Source: Agromyces sp. LHK192
Lineage (GTDB): Bacteria > Actinomycetota > Actinomycetes > Actinomycetales > Microbacteriaceae
Direction of reading: 5' to 3'
DNA: 64,000 nt
NCBI RefSeq assembly: GCF_004006235.1
Contig: NZ_CP034753.1
Span: 1,426,001 to 1,490,000 of the forward strand
Shown: positions 37,906-45,183 of the stretch, piece after piece
Numbering within the stretch: the first letter of the stretch is position 1
How the letters are laid out: the number at the start of each line of letters is the position of its first letter
Program-made: the position numbers and the translations under genes
Notes under the pieces: model-generated
Seen by the model: only the letters and a program-made list of their open reading frames with translations
The model's database searches: none
Told to the model about the DNA's origin: nothing

Positions 37906-38154
37906 TCAGCCGGCGCGGCGGGCGCGGGCGGCGCGGCGCTTGAGCGCGCGGCGCTCGTCCTCGCTGAGGCCACCCCAGACGCCCGAGTCCTGACCGGTCT
38001 CGAGGGCGTACTGCAGGCAGATCTCGGTCACGGTGCAGCGCGCGCAGACCGTCTTGGCCTTCTCGATCTGGTCCACGGCGGGACCGGTGTTGCCGACCGG
38101 GAAGAAGAGTTCCGGGTCAGCGGTGAGGCAGGCGGCCTTGTCGCGCCAATCCAT
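37906..38154 (-). CDS. whiB1: WhiB-family [4Fe-4S] regulator WhiB1
   Basis: The 82-residue protein has the four cluster Cys at 9, 37, 40 and 46, exactly the spacing of M. tuberculosis WhiB1, and then SGVWGGLSEDERRALKRRAARARR, the G-V-W-G-G turn and basic DNA-binding tail. WhiB1 is an essential, NO-sensitive partner of the primary sigma factor. The ATG at 38154 has AAGGAGC 8 bases upstream. The leader and promoter region is long (over 150 bases) and holds two inverted repeats at 38260-38293. Convergent neighbour pdtaS is the same as in M. tuberculosis. Confidence 0.95.
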   Translation of the reverse strand: MDWRDKAACLTADPELFFPVGNTGPAVDQIEKAKTVCARCTVTEICLQYALETGQDSGVWGGLSEDERRALKRRAARARRAG

Positions 38155-38259
38155 GTGAGATGCTCCTTGCTGTTTTCGGGTCGCAACCCCGGCGCACGCA
38201 TGCGAACGCCGCCGTCTGCACGGCCGGTTGCGGGGGGAAAGCCGAATCTCGGGAAGTAG

Positions 38260-38293
38260 GATCAGAACCTGATCGGCTCACGTCCCTGTGAGC
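38260..38293 (-). promoter_or_regulatory. Two adjacent inverted repeats upstream of whiB1
   Basis: GATCAG-AAC-CTGATC (38260-38274) and GCTCAC-GTCCCT-GTGAGC (38276-38293) are perfect dyads one base apart, 106-139 bases before the whiB1 start. On the minus strand TTGATG precedes the second dyad. They are likely operators or a structured leader. The second is not a Crp site, whose arms have the opposite order. Confidence 0.5.
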
Positions 38294-38314
38294 ATCAATT
38301 CGGCCTCATAAATG

Positions 38315-38344
38315 TTGTCATAGGGCGGAAGGTGAATCAATAGT
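38315..38344 (+). promoter_or_regulatory. Promoter of the small membrane protein gene at 38363
   Basis: TTGTCA (38315-38320), an 18-base spacer and AATAGT (38339-38344) precede the GTG start at 38363 by 19 bases. The intergenic region 38155-38362 is otherwise filled by the whiB1 control region on the other strand. Confidence 0.5.
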
Positions 38345-38362
38345 CGTGCATGGGATATCGCT

Positions 38363-38803
38363 GTGAATCAGTTGGCTGACGAACCGGGATCGGCGCACTC
38401 GCCGGCATCCGCGACGCCTCGTGCGGCGCTCGCCGCAGTGACCGCCCTCCTCTTCCTGGAGGCGGCCGTGATGATCGCCGTGGTCGTCTGGCTGGTGATC
38501 GACCTGCTCGCGCTCGAACCGTCGTCGTACGCGACGGCGATCGCGCTCACGGTGCTCGCCGCGGTCGGCGCCGTCTGGACGACGTCGGTGGCGGTCGCGT
38601 CACTGCGTCGGGCCCACTGGTCGCGATCGGCGGCGATCGTGTGGCAGTTCCTGCAGATCTCGGTGGCGGTCGGGGCCTTTCAGGGCCTCTTCGCGCGGCC
38701 CGACCTGGGCTGGGCCCTGCTGCTGCCCTCGGCGGCGGTCATCGTGCTGCTGCTGTGGCCGTCGGTCCGAACCGCGTACGCGCCGGATCGCGCCGCGGAC
38801 TGA
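38363..38803 (+). CDS. Conserved four-helix membrane protein (Rv3217c-like)
   Basis: The 146-residue protein has four hydrophobic helices (about residues 20-46, 53-75, 89-105 and 112-130): AALAAVTALLFLEAAVMIAVVVWLVIDL, ATAIALTVLAAVGAVWTT, AIVWQFLQISVAVGAF and WALLLPSAAVIVLLLWP. The R-x3-W-S-R-S-A-A-I-V-W-Q-x-L-Q segment between helices 2 and 3 is typical of small actinobacterial membrane proteins near whiB1 such as Rv3217c. Function unknown. It starts at a GTG with a weak GGGA upstream. Confidence 0.7.
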   Translation: MNQLADEPGSAHSPASATPRAALAAVTALLFLEAAVMIAVVVWLVIDLLALEPSSYATAIALTVLAAVGAVWTTSVAVASLRRAHWSRSAAIVWQFLQISVAVGAFQGLFARPDLGWALLLPSAAVIVLLLWPSVRTAYAPDRAAD

Positions 38804-38852
38804 ACGGCGGCAGTCACGACCCGGCCGGTGGAATCGGACTCGACGACCCGAC

Positions 38853-39326
38853 TCAGTCGAGGCCGAGTTCGCGCCGCAGGCGAGCGACGTGTCCCGTGGC
38901 CTTGACGTTGTAGAGCGCCTTCTCGATCCGGCCGTCCTCGCCGATGATGAACGTCGAGCGGATCGCGCCGACGACGATCTTGCCGTAGAGCGACTTCTCG
39001 CCCCACGTCCCGTACGCCTGCTGCACCGTGAGGTCGGCGTCGGAGAGCAGGGTGAAGTTCAACCGGTCGCGCTCGGCGAATCGCTTGAGGGTGTCGACGT
39101 CGTCCTTCGAGACGCCGAGGACGCGTACGCCGGCACCCGCGAAGGAGTTCAGGTTGTCGCGGAAGTCGCACGCCTCGGTGGTGCACCCGGGGGTCATCGC
39201 CGCGGGGTAGAAGTAGAGCACGACCTTCGAGCCGCGCAGGCCGGAGAGCGAGACGGGGGTTCCGTCCTGGTCGGTCAGCGTGAAGTCGGGGGCGAGGTCG
39301 CCGGGGGCGAGTCGTGCGTCGGTCAT
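38853..39326 (-). CDS. bcp: Thioredoxin-dependent thiol peroxidase (Bcp/PrxQ)
   Basis: The 157-residue atypical 2-Cys peroxiredoxin reduces organic hydroperoxides and H2O2 using thioredoxin. The active site is YPAAMTPGCTTEACDFRD with peroxidatic Cys48 and resolving Cys53, five residues apart as in alpha-type PrxQ. VLGVSKDDVDTLKRFAERDRLNFTLLSD and RSTFIIGEDGRIEKAL complete the thioredoxin fold. GGAGGT precedes the ATG closely, with TACGAT upstream. Its closeness to sigH-rsrA fits redox defence, though no SigH promoter was found in front of it. Confidence 0.93.
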   Translation of the reverse strand: MTDARLAPGDLAPDFTLTDQDGTPVSLSGLRGSKVVLYFYPAAMTPGCTTEACDFRDNLNSFAGAGVRVLGVSKDDVDTLKRFAERDRLNFTLLSDADLTVQQAYGTWGEKSLYGKIVVGAIRSTFIIGEDGRIEKALYNVKATGHVARLRRELGLD

Positions 39327-39364
39327 ACCTCCATCGTAGGCAGGCGGAGGATCAGCAACGCGCC

Positions 39365-40444
39365 TCAGCCGCCCTCGTCGGTCCGACCGGCGGCTCCGGC
39401 GACGCCCGGGGCGAATGTCGCCAGCAGTCGTTGGAGTGAATCGAGCCTGGCCCGGCCGATCGCACCGAGCTCACCGGCCTCGACGGCCTCCTCGATCGCG
39501 CAGTCGGGTGCGTCGGGCAGGTGGGTGCAGCCGCGGGGGCAGCGCTCGGCGACGGCGGCGAGGTCGGTGAAGGCACGCAGGATGTTCGCCGGGTCGATGT
39601 GGCCGAGCCCGAACGACCGGACGCCGGGGGTGTCGATCACCCAGCCGCGTCGGTCGCCCGCCTCGAGGCGCAACGACACCGTCGACGACGAGGTGTGCCT
39701 GCCGCGGCCCGTGACCGCGTTGACGTGGCCGGTGGCGCGGTCGGCGCCCGGCACGAGGGCATTGACGAGCGTCGACTTGCCGACGCCGGAGTGGCCGACG
39801 AAGACCGTGCGATGGCCGACCAGTGCGTCGGTGACGGCATCCAGCGGCATCCGGCTGGATCCGCTGAGGAACACCGGGATCTCGAGCCCGGCGAAGTTCT
39901 CGAGGAACGGCGCCGGGTCGGCGAGGTCGGTCTTGGTGACGCACAGCAGCGGCTCGATGCCGGCGTCGTAGGCGGCGACGAGGTAGCGGTCGACGAGTCG
40001 CGTGCGCGGTTCGGGGTTCGCTGCCGCGATGACGATCAGCATGCGATCGGCGTTCGCCACGATGACGCGCTCGACCTCGTCGGTGTCGTCGGCGCTGCGC
40101 CGAAGGAGCGTCGTCCGGTCGCCGACCCGGACGATCCGCGACAGGGTGCCGGGCTCACCGCTCGTGTCGCCGACGAGATCGACCCGGTCGCCGGTGACGA
40201 CGGACTTGCGTCGCAGCTCGCTGGCCCGGGCGGCGACGACTTCGCGCTCCTCGTCACCGCCCTCGTCGAGCAGCACGGCGTAGCGGCCCCGGTCGACGCC
40301 GAGCACGGTGCCGGTCACGGCGTCGGCGTGCTCGGGGCGCACCTTGGTCCGCGGTCGGCTGCCGCGGCGGTTCGGACGGATCCGGACGTCGGCCTCGTCG
40401 TACTCGGGCTCGTCCTCGTCGTCGTCCGTGTCCCACCAGCTCAT
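39365..40444 (-). CDS. rsgA: Ribosome small-subunit-dependent GTPase RsgA
   Basis: RsgA is a circularly permuted GTPase that checks late 30S maturation. The 359-residue protein has an acidic N-terminus ([15 protein letters not shown]), an OB-fold domain, then G4 [10 protein letters not shown] before G1 [15 protein letters not shown]3 [14 protein letters not shown], and a C-terminal zinc motif C-P-R-G-C-T-H-L-x6-C. The motif order G4-G1-G3 is diagnostic. The ATG at 40444 overlaps the aroA stop (ATGA), so the two form a coupled operon, an arrangement common in actinobacteria near sigH-rsrA. Confidence 0.95.
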   Translation of the reverse strand: MSWWDTDDDEDEPEYDEADVRIRPNRRGSRPRTKVRPEHADAVTGTVLGVDRGRYAVLLDEGGDEEREVVAARASELRRKSVVTGDRVDLVGDTSGEPGTLSRIVRVGDRTTLLRRSADDTDEVERVIVANADRMLIVIAAANPEPRTRLVDRYLVAAYDAGIEPLLCVTKTDLADPAPFLENFAGLEIPVFLSGSSRMPLDAVTDALVGHRTVFVGHSGVGKSTLVNALVPGADRATGHVNAVTGRGRHTSSSTVSLRLEAGDRRGWVIDTPGVRSFGLGHIDPANILRAFTDLAAVAERCPRGCTHLPDAPDCAIEEAVEAGELGAIGRARLDSLQRLLATFAPGVAGAAGRTDEGG

Positions 40445-41799
40445 GCCAGCAGCCGCTCCCAGAGCTGCGGGAACTGGGGGAGGGTCTTCGACGTGGTGCC
40501 GATGTCGTCGACGACGACGCCCGGCACGGCGAGGCCGAGGATCGCGCCGGACGTCGCCATGCGGTGGTCGGCATAGGCGCGCCAGGCGCCGCCGCGCAGC
40601 GGTGCGGGTTCGACGAGCAGGCCGTCTTCGAGCTCGGTGACGTGTCCGCCGAGGCCGTTGATCTCGGTCGCGAGCGCCGCGAGGCGGTCCGTCTCGTGGT
40701 GGCGGATGTGGCCGATCCCCGTGATTCGGCTCGGGGTGTTCGCGAGGGCGGCCAGCGCGACGAGGTTGGGCGCCAGTTCGCCGGCCTCGGAGAGATCGAG
40801 GTCGACGCCCCGGATGCCTCCGTCGACGCCGCCGCCGCGCACCGTGAGCCGGTCGCCGTCGAGCTCGACCTCGGCGCCGAACCTCGGCAGGAGGTCGATC
40901 AGTTGCGCGCCGACCTGCGTGGTCACGGCGGGCCAGCCGGTGACGGCGACCGTGCCGCCCGCGACGAGGGCGGCGATGAGGAAGGGTGCTGCGTTCGAGA
41001 GGTCCGGTTCGATGTCGACGTCGATCGCCCGGATCGGGCCGGCCTCGACGATCCAGCGTCCGGCCTCCGGGGTGCGCACCTCGACCCCGCGCGCGGCGAG
41101 CGTCGCGATCGTCATCTCGATGTGCGGGGCGCTGGGCACGCGATCGCCGACATGGCGGAGGTCGAGTCCGGCGTCGAAGCGCGCGGCCGACAGCAGCAGC
41201 GCCGACACGAACTGGCTCGACGCCGAGGCGTCGATCTCGAGTGCGCCACCCGCGACGCGGCCCGTGCCGTGCACGGTGAACGGCAGGGTCCTGCGGCCGT
41301 CGTCGTCGAGGTCGACGGCGAGTCCGTGCAGCCCCTCGACGACGCCGGACATCGGCCGCTTGCGTGCGTACTCGTCGCCGTCGAACGTCGTGGGTCCGAG
41401 GGCGAGCGCGGCGACGGGAGGCAGGAAGCGCATGACCGTGCCGGCGAGGCCGCAGTCGATCGTGGTCGACCCGGTGAGCTCGGCGGCAGGCGTGATCCGG
41501 AGGTCGGGGCCGTACTCGCCGTCGCCGGAGACCGGTTCGATGCCGGTGCCGAGCGCCCGGAGCGCCTCGATCATGAGCTCGCTGTCGCGCGACCAGAGCG
41601 GGGCGCGCAGCACCGACGGGCCGTCGGCCAGCGCGGCGAGCACGAGCTCGCGGTTCGTGAGCGATTTCGATCCCGGCAGCGAGAGGGATGCCTCGAGTGG
41701 CGCCGTCGCGACGGGCGCGAGCCATCCGTCGTCGGTGTCCGTTTGGCGCTGGTCGCCGTACGGATCGAACTCTGGCGCGGAATACCTCGAAATCTGCAT
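40441..41799 (-). CDS. aroA: 3-phosphoshikimate 1-carboxyvinyltransferase (EPSP synthase)
   Basis: AroA joins shikimate-3-phosphate and phosphoenolpyruvate in aromatic amino acid synthesis. The 452-residue protein has [22 protein letters not shown] (about residues 41-62), [19 protein letters not shown] in the PEP loop, [30 protein letters not shown], and the C-terminal [19 protein letters not shown] and [22 protein letters not shown]. The ATG at 41799 has TACTGT nine bases upstream (41809-41814), close to leaderless. Its 5' end overlaps the SigH-type promoter on the other strand, so the two may interfere. Confidence 0.95.
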   Translation of the reverse strand: MQISRYSAPEFDPYGDQRQTDTDDGWLAPVATAPLEASLSLPGSKSLTNRELVLAALADGPSVLRAPLWSRDSELMIEALRALGTGIEPVSGDGEYGPDLRITPAAELTGSTTIDCGLAGTVMRFLPPVAALALGPTTFDGDEYARKRPMSGVVEGLHGLAVDLDDDGRRTLPFTVHGTGRVAGGALEIDASASSQFVSALLLSAARFDAGLDLRHVGDRVPSAPHIEMTIATLAARGVEVRTPEAGRWIVEAGPIRAIDVDIEPDLSNAAPFLIAALVAGGTVAVTGWPAVTTQVGAQLIDLLPRFGAEVELDGDRLTVRGGGVDGGIRGVDLDLSEAGELAPNLVALAALANTPSRITGIGHIRHHETDRLAALATEINGLGGHVTELEDGLLVEPAPLRGGAWRAYADHRMATSGAILGLAVPGVVVDDIGTTSKTLPQFPQLWERLLA

Positions 41800-41804
41800 C
41801 GGTT
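41779..41804 (+). promoter_or_regulatory. SigH/SigR-type promoter driving sigH
   Basis: GGAAT (41779-41783), exactly 18 bases, then GTT (41802-41804) is a perfect match to the SigR/SigH consensus (GGAAT-N18/19-GTT). It points at sigH, with the long-form ATG at 41839 about 30 bases past the expected start site and AGGAGA just before it. Its -35 lies inside the first codons of aroA on the other strand. This predicts positive autoregulation. Confidence 0.85.
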
Positions 41805-41838
41805 ATCAACAGTAGCGCTCGGCGAGTGGAAGGAGACG

Positions 41839-42558
41839 ATGCGCATGACGCACGCGGTCTTGGAACGTCCGGCGACGGTCGGGGAGGGTGCGGTCGACGA
41901 CCGCCTAGTATGGCCGGTGATGACTGCCGATCAGATCGATGCATCCGGGGACGAGGCCGAGGCGCAGCGCCCCCTCGACGAACTGTTCGAGGAGCAGGCC
42001 CTGCCGTACCTCGACCAGCTGTACGCCGCCGCGCTCCGCATGACCAAGAACCCCGCGGATGCGCAGGACCTCGTGCAGGAGACGTTCGTGAAGGCGTTCG
42101 CCGCGTTCGGGCAGTTCACGCAGGGCACGAACCTCAAGGCGTGGCTGTACCGCATCCTCACGAACGCCTTCATCAACACCTACCGCAAGAAGCAGCGCGA
42201 GCCGTACCAGAGCGCGATCGACGAGCTCGAGGACTGGCAGCTGGGCGGGGCCCAGTCGACGACCGCGATGTCGAGTCGTTCGGCCGAGGCGGAGGCGATC
42301 GACCACCTCCCCGACAGCGCGGTGAAGGATGCGCTGCAGGCGCTGCCCGAGGACTTCCGACTGGCCGTGTACCTCGCGGACGTCGAGGGCTTCTCCTACC
42401 AGGAGATCGCCGACATGATGAACACCCCCATCGGGACCGTGATGAGCCGCCTGCACCGTGGCCGGCGGCTGCTTCGCGAATCCCTCGCCGACTACGCACG
42501 CGAACAGGGCTTCGCCGTCGCGGAGCGGGCGACCCGAACCGCGAGGAGCGCGAAATGA
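41839..42558 (+). CDS. sigH: Redox-stress ECF sigma factor SigH/SigR
   Basis: The protein has sigma region 2 ([68 protein letters not shown]) and region 4 ([55 protein letters not shown]), closely matching SigR/SigH. Two starts are credible: the ATG at 41839 (239 aa, AGGAGA two bases upstream, transcribed from the SigH-type promoter) and the ATG at 41920 (212 aa, TAGTAT 8 bases upstream, leaderless). S. coelicolor SigR has the same two-form design, with a longer unstable form. The stop overlaps the rsrA start. It directs thioredoxin and proteolysis genes under disulfide stress. Confidence 0.93.
   Translation: MRMTHAVLERPATVGEGAVDDRLVWPVMTADQIDASGDEAEAQRPLDELFEEQALPYLDQLYAAALRMTKNPADAQDLVQETFVKAFAAFGQFTQGTNLKAWLYRILTNAFINTYRKKQREPYQSAIDELEDWQLGGAQSTTAMSSRSAEAEAIDHLPDSAVKDALQALPEDFRLAVYLADVEGFSYQEIADMMNTPIGTVMSRLHRGRRLLRESLADYAREQGFAVAERATRTARSAK
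41906..41911 (+). promoter_or_regulatory. Internal -10 for the short SigH form
   Basis: TAGTAT at 41906-41911 lies inside the 5' part of the long reading frame and 8 bases before the ATG at 41920. It would give a leaderless mRNA for a 212-residue SigH, independent of the SigH-dependent promoter upstream. Confidence 0.6.
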
Positions 42559-42815
42559 AGGACTGCGGCTGCGAGAAGGCGCGCGCCGAACTCGAGGAGT
42601 ACCTGCACAACGAACTGTGCAGCGAGGACGCGGCGGACATCCGCATGCACGTCGACAACTGCGCCGACTGCTCGAGCGAACTGCGGGTCGGCATCACCAT
42701 CACCGAGGTGGTGCAGCGGGCCTGCCGCGAGAACGCCCCCGAGGAACTGCGCGCGATCGTGCTCACGCGCATCCGCGAGGTGCAGTCGCACCGGGTGATC
42801 GCCGAAGGGCTCTGA
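42555..42815 (+). CDS. rsrA: Zinc-binding anti-sigma factor RsrA/RshA
   Basis: The 86-residue protein has the ZAS motif H32-x3-C36-x2-C39 (MHVDNCADC) and extra Cys at 4, 6 and 22, plus one near residue 71. In RsrA the zinc-bound thiols form disulfides on oxidation and release the sigma factor. The start codon overlaps the sigH stop (ATGA), so sigma and anti-sigma are made in proportion. C4-x-C6 near the N-terminus is closer than the C3/C11 pair of Streptomyces RsrA, a small difference. Length is slightly short for the family. Confidence 0.9.
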   Translation: MKDCGCEKARAELEEYLHNELCSEDAADIRMHVDNCADCSSELRVGITITEVVQRACRENAPEELRAIVLTRIREVQSHRVIAEGL

Positions 42816-42856
42816 ACTCGTCGGCCCGCCGGTCGGCGTGGATTGGCGACACGATC

Positions 42857-42873
42857 GCTAACTCGGTTAGCAT
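42857..42873 (+). promoter_or_regulatory. Operator-like palindrome on the MMPL gene -10
   Basis: GCTAAC-TCG-GTTAGC is a perfect dyad at 42857-42871. Its right arm overlaps the -10 hexamer TAGCAT (42868-42873), which stands 6 bases before the GTG start. A TetR- or MarR-type repressor is the natural guess for an MMPL exporter; none is encoded next door. Confidence 0.6.
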
Positions 42874-42879
42874 TCGGAC

Positions 42880-45072
42880 GTGACCGATCGATCGACCGCA
42901 GCGGGCGCTGCGCCCCGCTGGCTCCGCGCCGCCATCCCCGCCGTCCTGATCCTCGTCTGGCTCGCCGTCTTCGGACTCGGCGGAGCGTCGTTCGGACGGC
43001 TGTCCGACGTCGTCGTGAACGACCAGGCGCAGTTCCTGCCGGCGTCGGCCGAGGCCACCGAGGTCAACGAGCTCCAGGCCGAGTTCCGCGACGCCGACCT
43101 CATTCCCGCGATCGTGGTGGTCGCGTCGGATTCGACGCTCGACGACGCGCAGACCACCGCGATCGACGACCTGCGCGAATCCGTGCTCGCCGTCGACGGC
43201 GTGGTTGCCGACGAGAGCTCGCCGGTGATCCCGAGCGAGGACGGCGAGGCGGCCCAGTTCGTGGCGTCCATCGCCACCGGCGACGACGCGACCCCGTCGA
43301 ACGAGGTCGTCGCCGAGATCCGCGACGTGCTCGAGGAGCACCCGATCGAGGGCGCCGAATCCGCAGTCACGGGACCCGCGGGCTTCACCGCGGACCTCGC
43401 CGGCGCGTTCAGCGGCATCGACGGACTCCTTCTCGCCGTCGCGCTCCTCGCCGTCTTCCTGATCCTGATCGTCGTCTACCGCTCGCCGCTGCTGCCGATC
43501 CTCGTGCTCCTCACGAGCCTCACCGCCCTGTGCGCGTCGGTGCTCATCGTCGTCTCGCTCGCGGCGGCCGACATCCTGCCGATCTCCGGCCAGACCCAGG
43601 GCATCCTGTTCATCCTCGTCATCGGCGCGGCCACCGACTACGCCCTGCTGTACCTCGCGCGCTACCAGGAGGCGCTCACCGTCCACGAACGACGATGGGA
43701 TGCCACCTGGGCCGCGCTCAAGGGCGCATGGGAACCCATCGTCGCCTCTGGCGGCACGGTGATCGTGGGCCTGCTGATCCTCCTCGCGAGCGAGCTGACC
43801 AGCAACAAGATCCTCGGACCCGTCGCCGCGATCGGCATCGCCTGCTCGCTCCTCGCCGCGCTCACCCTGCTGCCGGCCCTGCTGCTGTGGGCCGGACGCG
43901 TCGCGTTCTGGCCGCGGCGCATCCGCGTCGGCGAGACGCGCACCGGCGCCGCGGCGATCGGCGACGACCCGACGCAGGGTCGCGGGCTGTGGGCCGCCGT
44001 CGGCCGACTCGTCGCGCGACGGCCGCGCACCGTCTGGATCGCCGCGACCCTCGTGCTCGCGGCGATGTGCCTCGGCCTGCCGCAGCTCAAGGCGGACGGC
44101 GTGCCGACCAGCGAGTTCGTGCTGGGCACGTCGCAGGCGCGCGACGGCCAGGAACTGCTGGGCGAGCACTTCCCGGCCGGATCCGGTACGCCCGCAGTGA
44201 TCGTCGGCCCGGAGGCGGACCTGCAGGCGATGGCCGACATCGCGCTCGCGACCGACGGCGTCGACACGGTCACGGTGCTCGCCGAGGACTCGCCGGCCGG
44301 CCAGGCCGCGGTCACCGAGGACGGCATCCAGGCGTTCGGCCCGCCCGGCACGCCGGCACCCGAACCGACCGTGGTCGACGGTGAGGTGCTGCTGCAGGCG
44401 ACGCTCGACGACCCGGCCGATTCCCTCGAGGCCGAGGCGACCGTCGAGCAGCTCAGAGTCGCGCTCGACGAGGTCGGCGAGGACGTGCTCGTCGGCGGAT
44501 CCACCGCCGTCGCACTCGACACGATCGACGCATCCCTCGCCGACCGCGCGCTCATCATCCCGCTGGTGCTCGCCGCGATCCTGGTGATCCTCATGCTGCT
44601 GCTGCGCAGCATCGTCGCTCCGCTGCTGCTCATCGCGAGCGTCGTGCTGAGCTTCGCAGCAGCGCTCGGCGTCTCCGCATGGGTCTTCAACGGGATCTTC
44701 GGCTTCCCCGGGGCCGATCCGTCGGTGCCGTTGTTCGCCTTCGTGTTCCTCGTCGCGCTCGGGGTGGACTACAACATCTTCCTCATGACGCGCGTGCGCG
44801 AGGAGTCCGTCGCCCACGGCACGCGGGCGGGCATCGTCCGAGGCCTTCGGCTGACCGGCGGCGTGATCACGTCGGCCGGGCTGGTGCTCGCCGCGACCTT
44901 CGCCGCGCTCGGCGTGCTGCCCATCCTCTTCCTCGTGCAGATCTCGTTCATCGTCGCGTTCGGCGTGCTGCTCGACACGTTCCTCGTGCGCACGCTGCTG
45001 GTGCCGGCGCTGTCGTACGACCTCGGCCGGGTGATCTGGCAGCCGTCCAAGCTCGCGCGCGGCGCGCGCTGA
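42880..45072 (+). CDS. MMPL family RND-type membrane transporter
   Basis: The 730-residue protein has two repeats of one helix, an extracytoplasmic domain of about 150 residues and five helices. The proton-relay regions read GAATDYALLYLARYQEAL in the first half and ALGVDYNIFLMTRVREE in the second, the Asp-Tyr pairs of MMPL/MmpL proteins. It lacks the long C-terminal extension of mycolate-type MmpL3. MMPL proteins export lipids or drugs; substrate unknown. The GTG at 42880 is probably leaderless and under repression. It is not in an operon. Confidence 0.87.
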   Translation: MTDRSTAAGAAPRWLRAAIPAVLILVWLAVFGLGGASFGRLSDVVVNDQAQFLPASAEATEVNELQAEFRDADLIPAIVVVASDSTLDDAQTTAIDDLRESVLAVDGVVADESSPVIPSEDGEAAQFVASIATGDDATPSNEVVAEIRDVLEEHPIEGAESAVTGPAGFTADLAGAFSGIDGLLLAVALLAVFLILIVVYRSPLLPILVLLTSLTALCASVLIVVSLAAADILPISGQTQGILFILVIGAATDYALLYLARYQEALTVHERRWDATWAALKGAWEPIVASGGTVIVGLLILLASELTSNKILGPVAAIGIACSLLAALTLLPALLLWAGRVAFWPRRIRVGETRTGAAAIGDDPTQGRGLWAAVGRLVARRPRTVWIAATLVLAAMCLGLPQLKADGVPTSEFVLGTSQARDGQELLGEHFPAGSGTPAVIVGPEADLQAMADIALATDGVDTVTVLAEDSPAGQAAVTEDGIQAFGPPGTPAPEPTVVDGEVLLQATLDDPADSLEAEATVEQLRVALDEVGEDVLVGGSTAVALDTIDASLADRALIIPLVLAAILVILMLLLRSIVAPLLLIASVVLSFAAALGVSAWVFNGIFGFPGADPSVPLFAFVFLVALGVDYNIFLMTRVREESVAHGTRAGIVRGLRLTGGVITSAGLVLAATFAALGVLPILFLVQISFIVAFGVLLDTFLVRTLLVPALSYDLGRVIWQPSKLARGAR

Positions 45073-45130
45073 GCGTGCCGTCGTATCGGCGAGCCGGCCA
45101 CGCGACCGACTCGCCGCAACGCGAAACGAC

Positions 45131-45164
45131 GAGAGCGGATGCCCCGACCGGGGCATCCGCTCTC
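45131..45164. terminator. Bidirectional hairpin between MMPL gene and kgd
   Basis: GAGAGCGGATGCCCC (45131-45145) pairs with GGGGCATCCGCTCTC (45150-45164), a 15-bp perfect stem with a 4-base loop; ACGAC/GTCGT extends it past a one-base bulge. It lies between convergent genes. The stem is again an inverted pair of CGGATGCC. Confidence 0.85.
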
Positions 45165-45183
45165 TGTCGTCAGGAGGCGAGGG

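Noticed and set aside
38276..38293. A Crp/GlxR site upstream of whiB1
   Set aside because: The dyad is TCAC-N8-GTGA; Crp sites have GTGA first and TCAC second.
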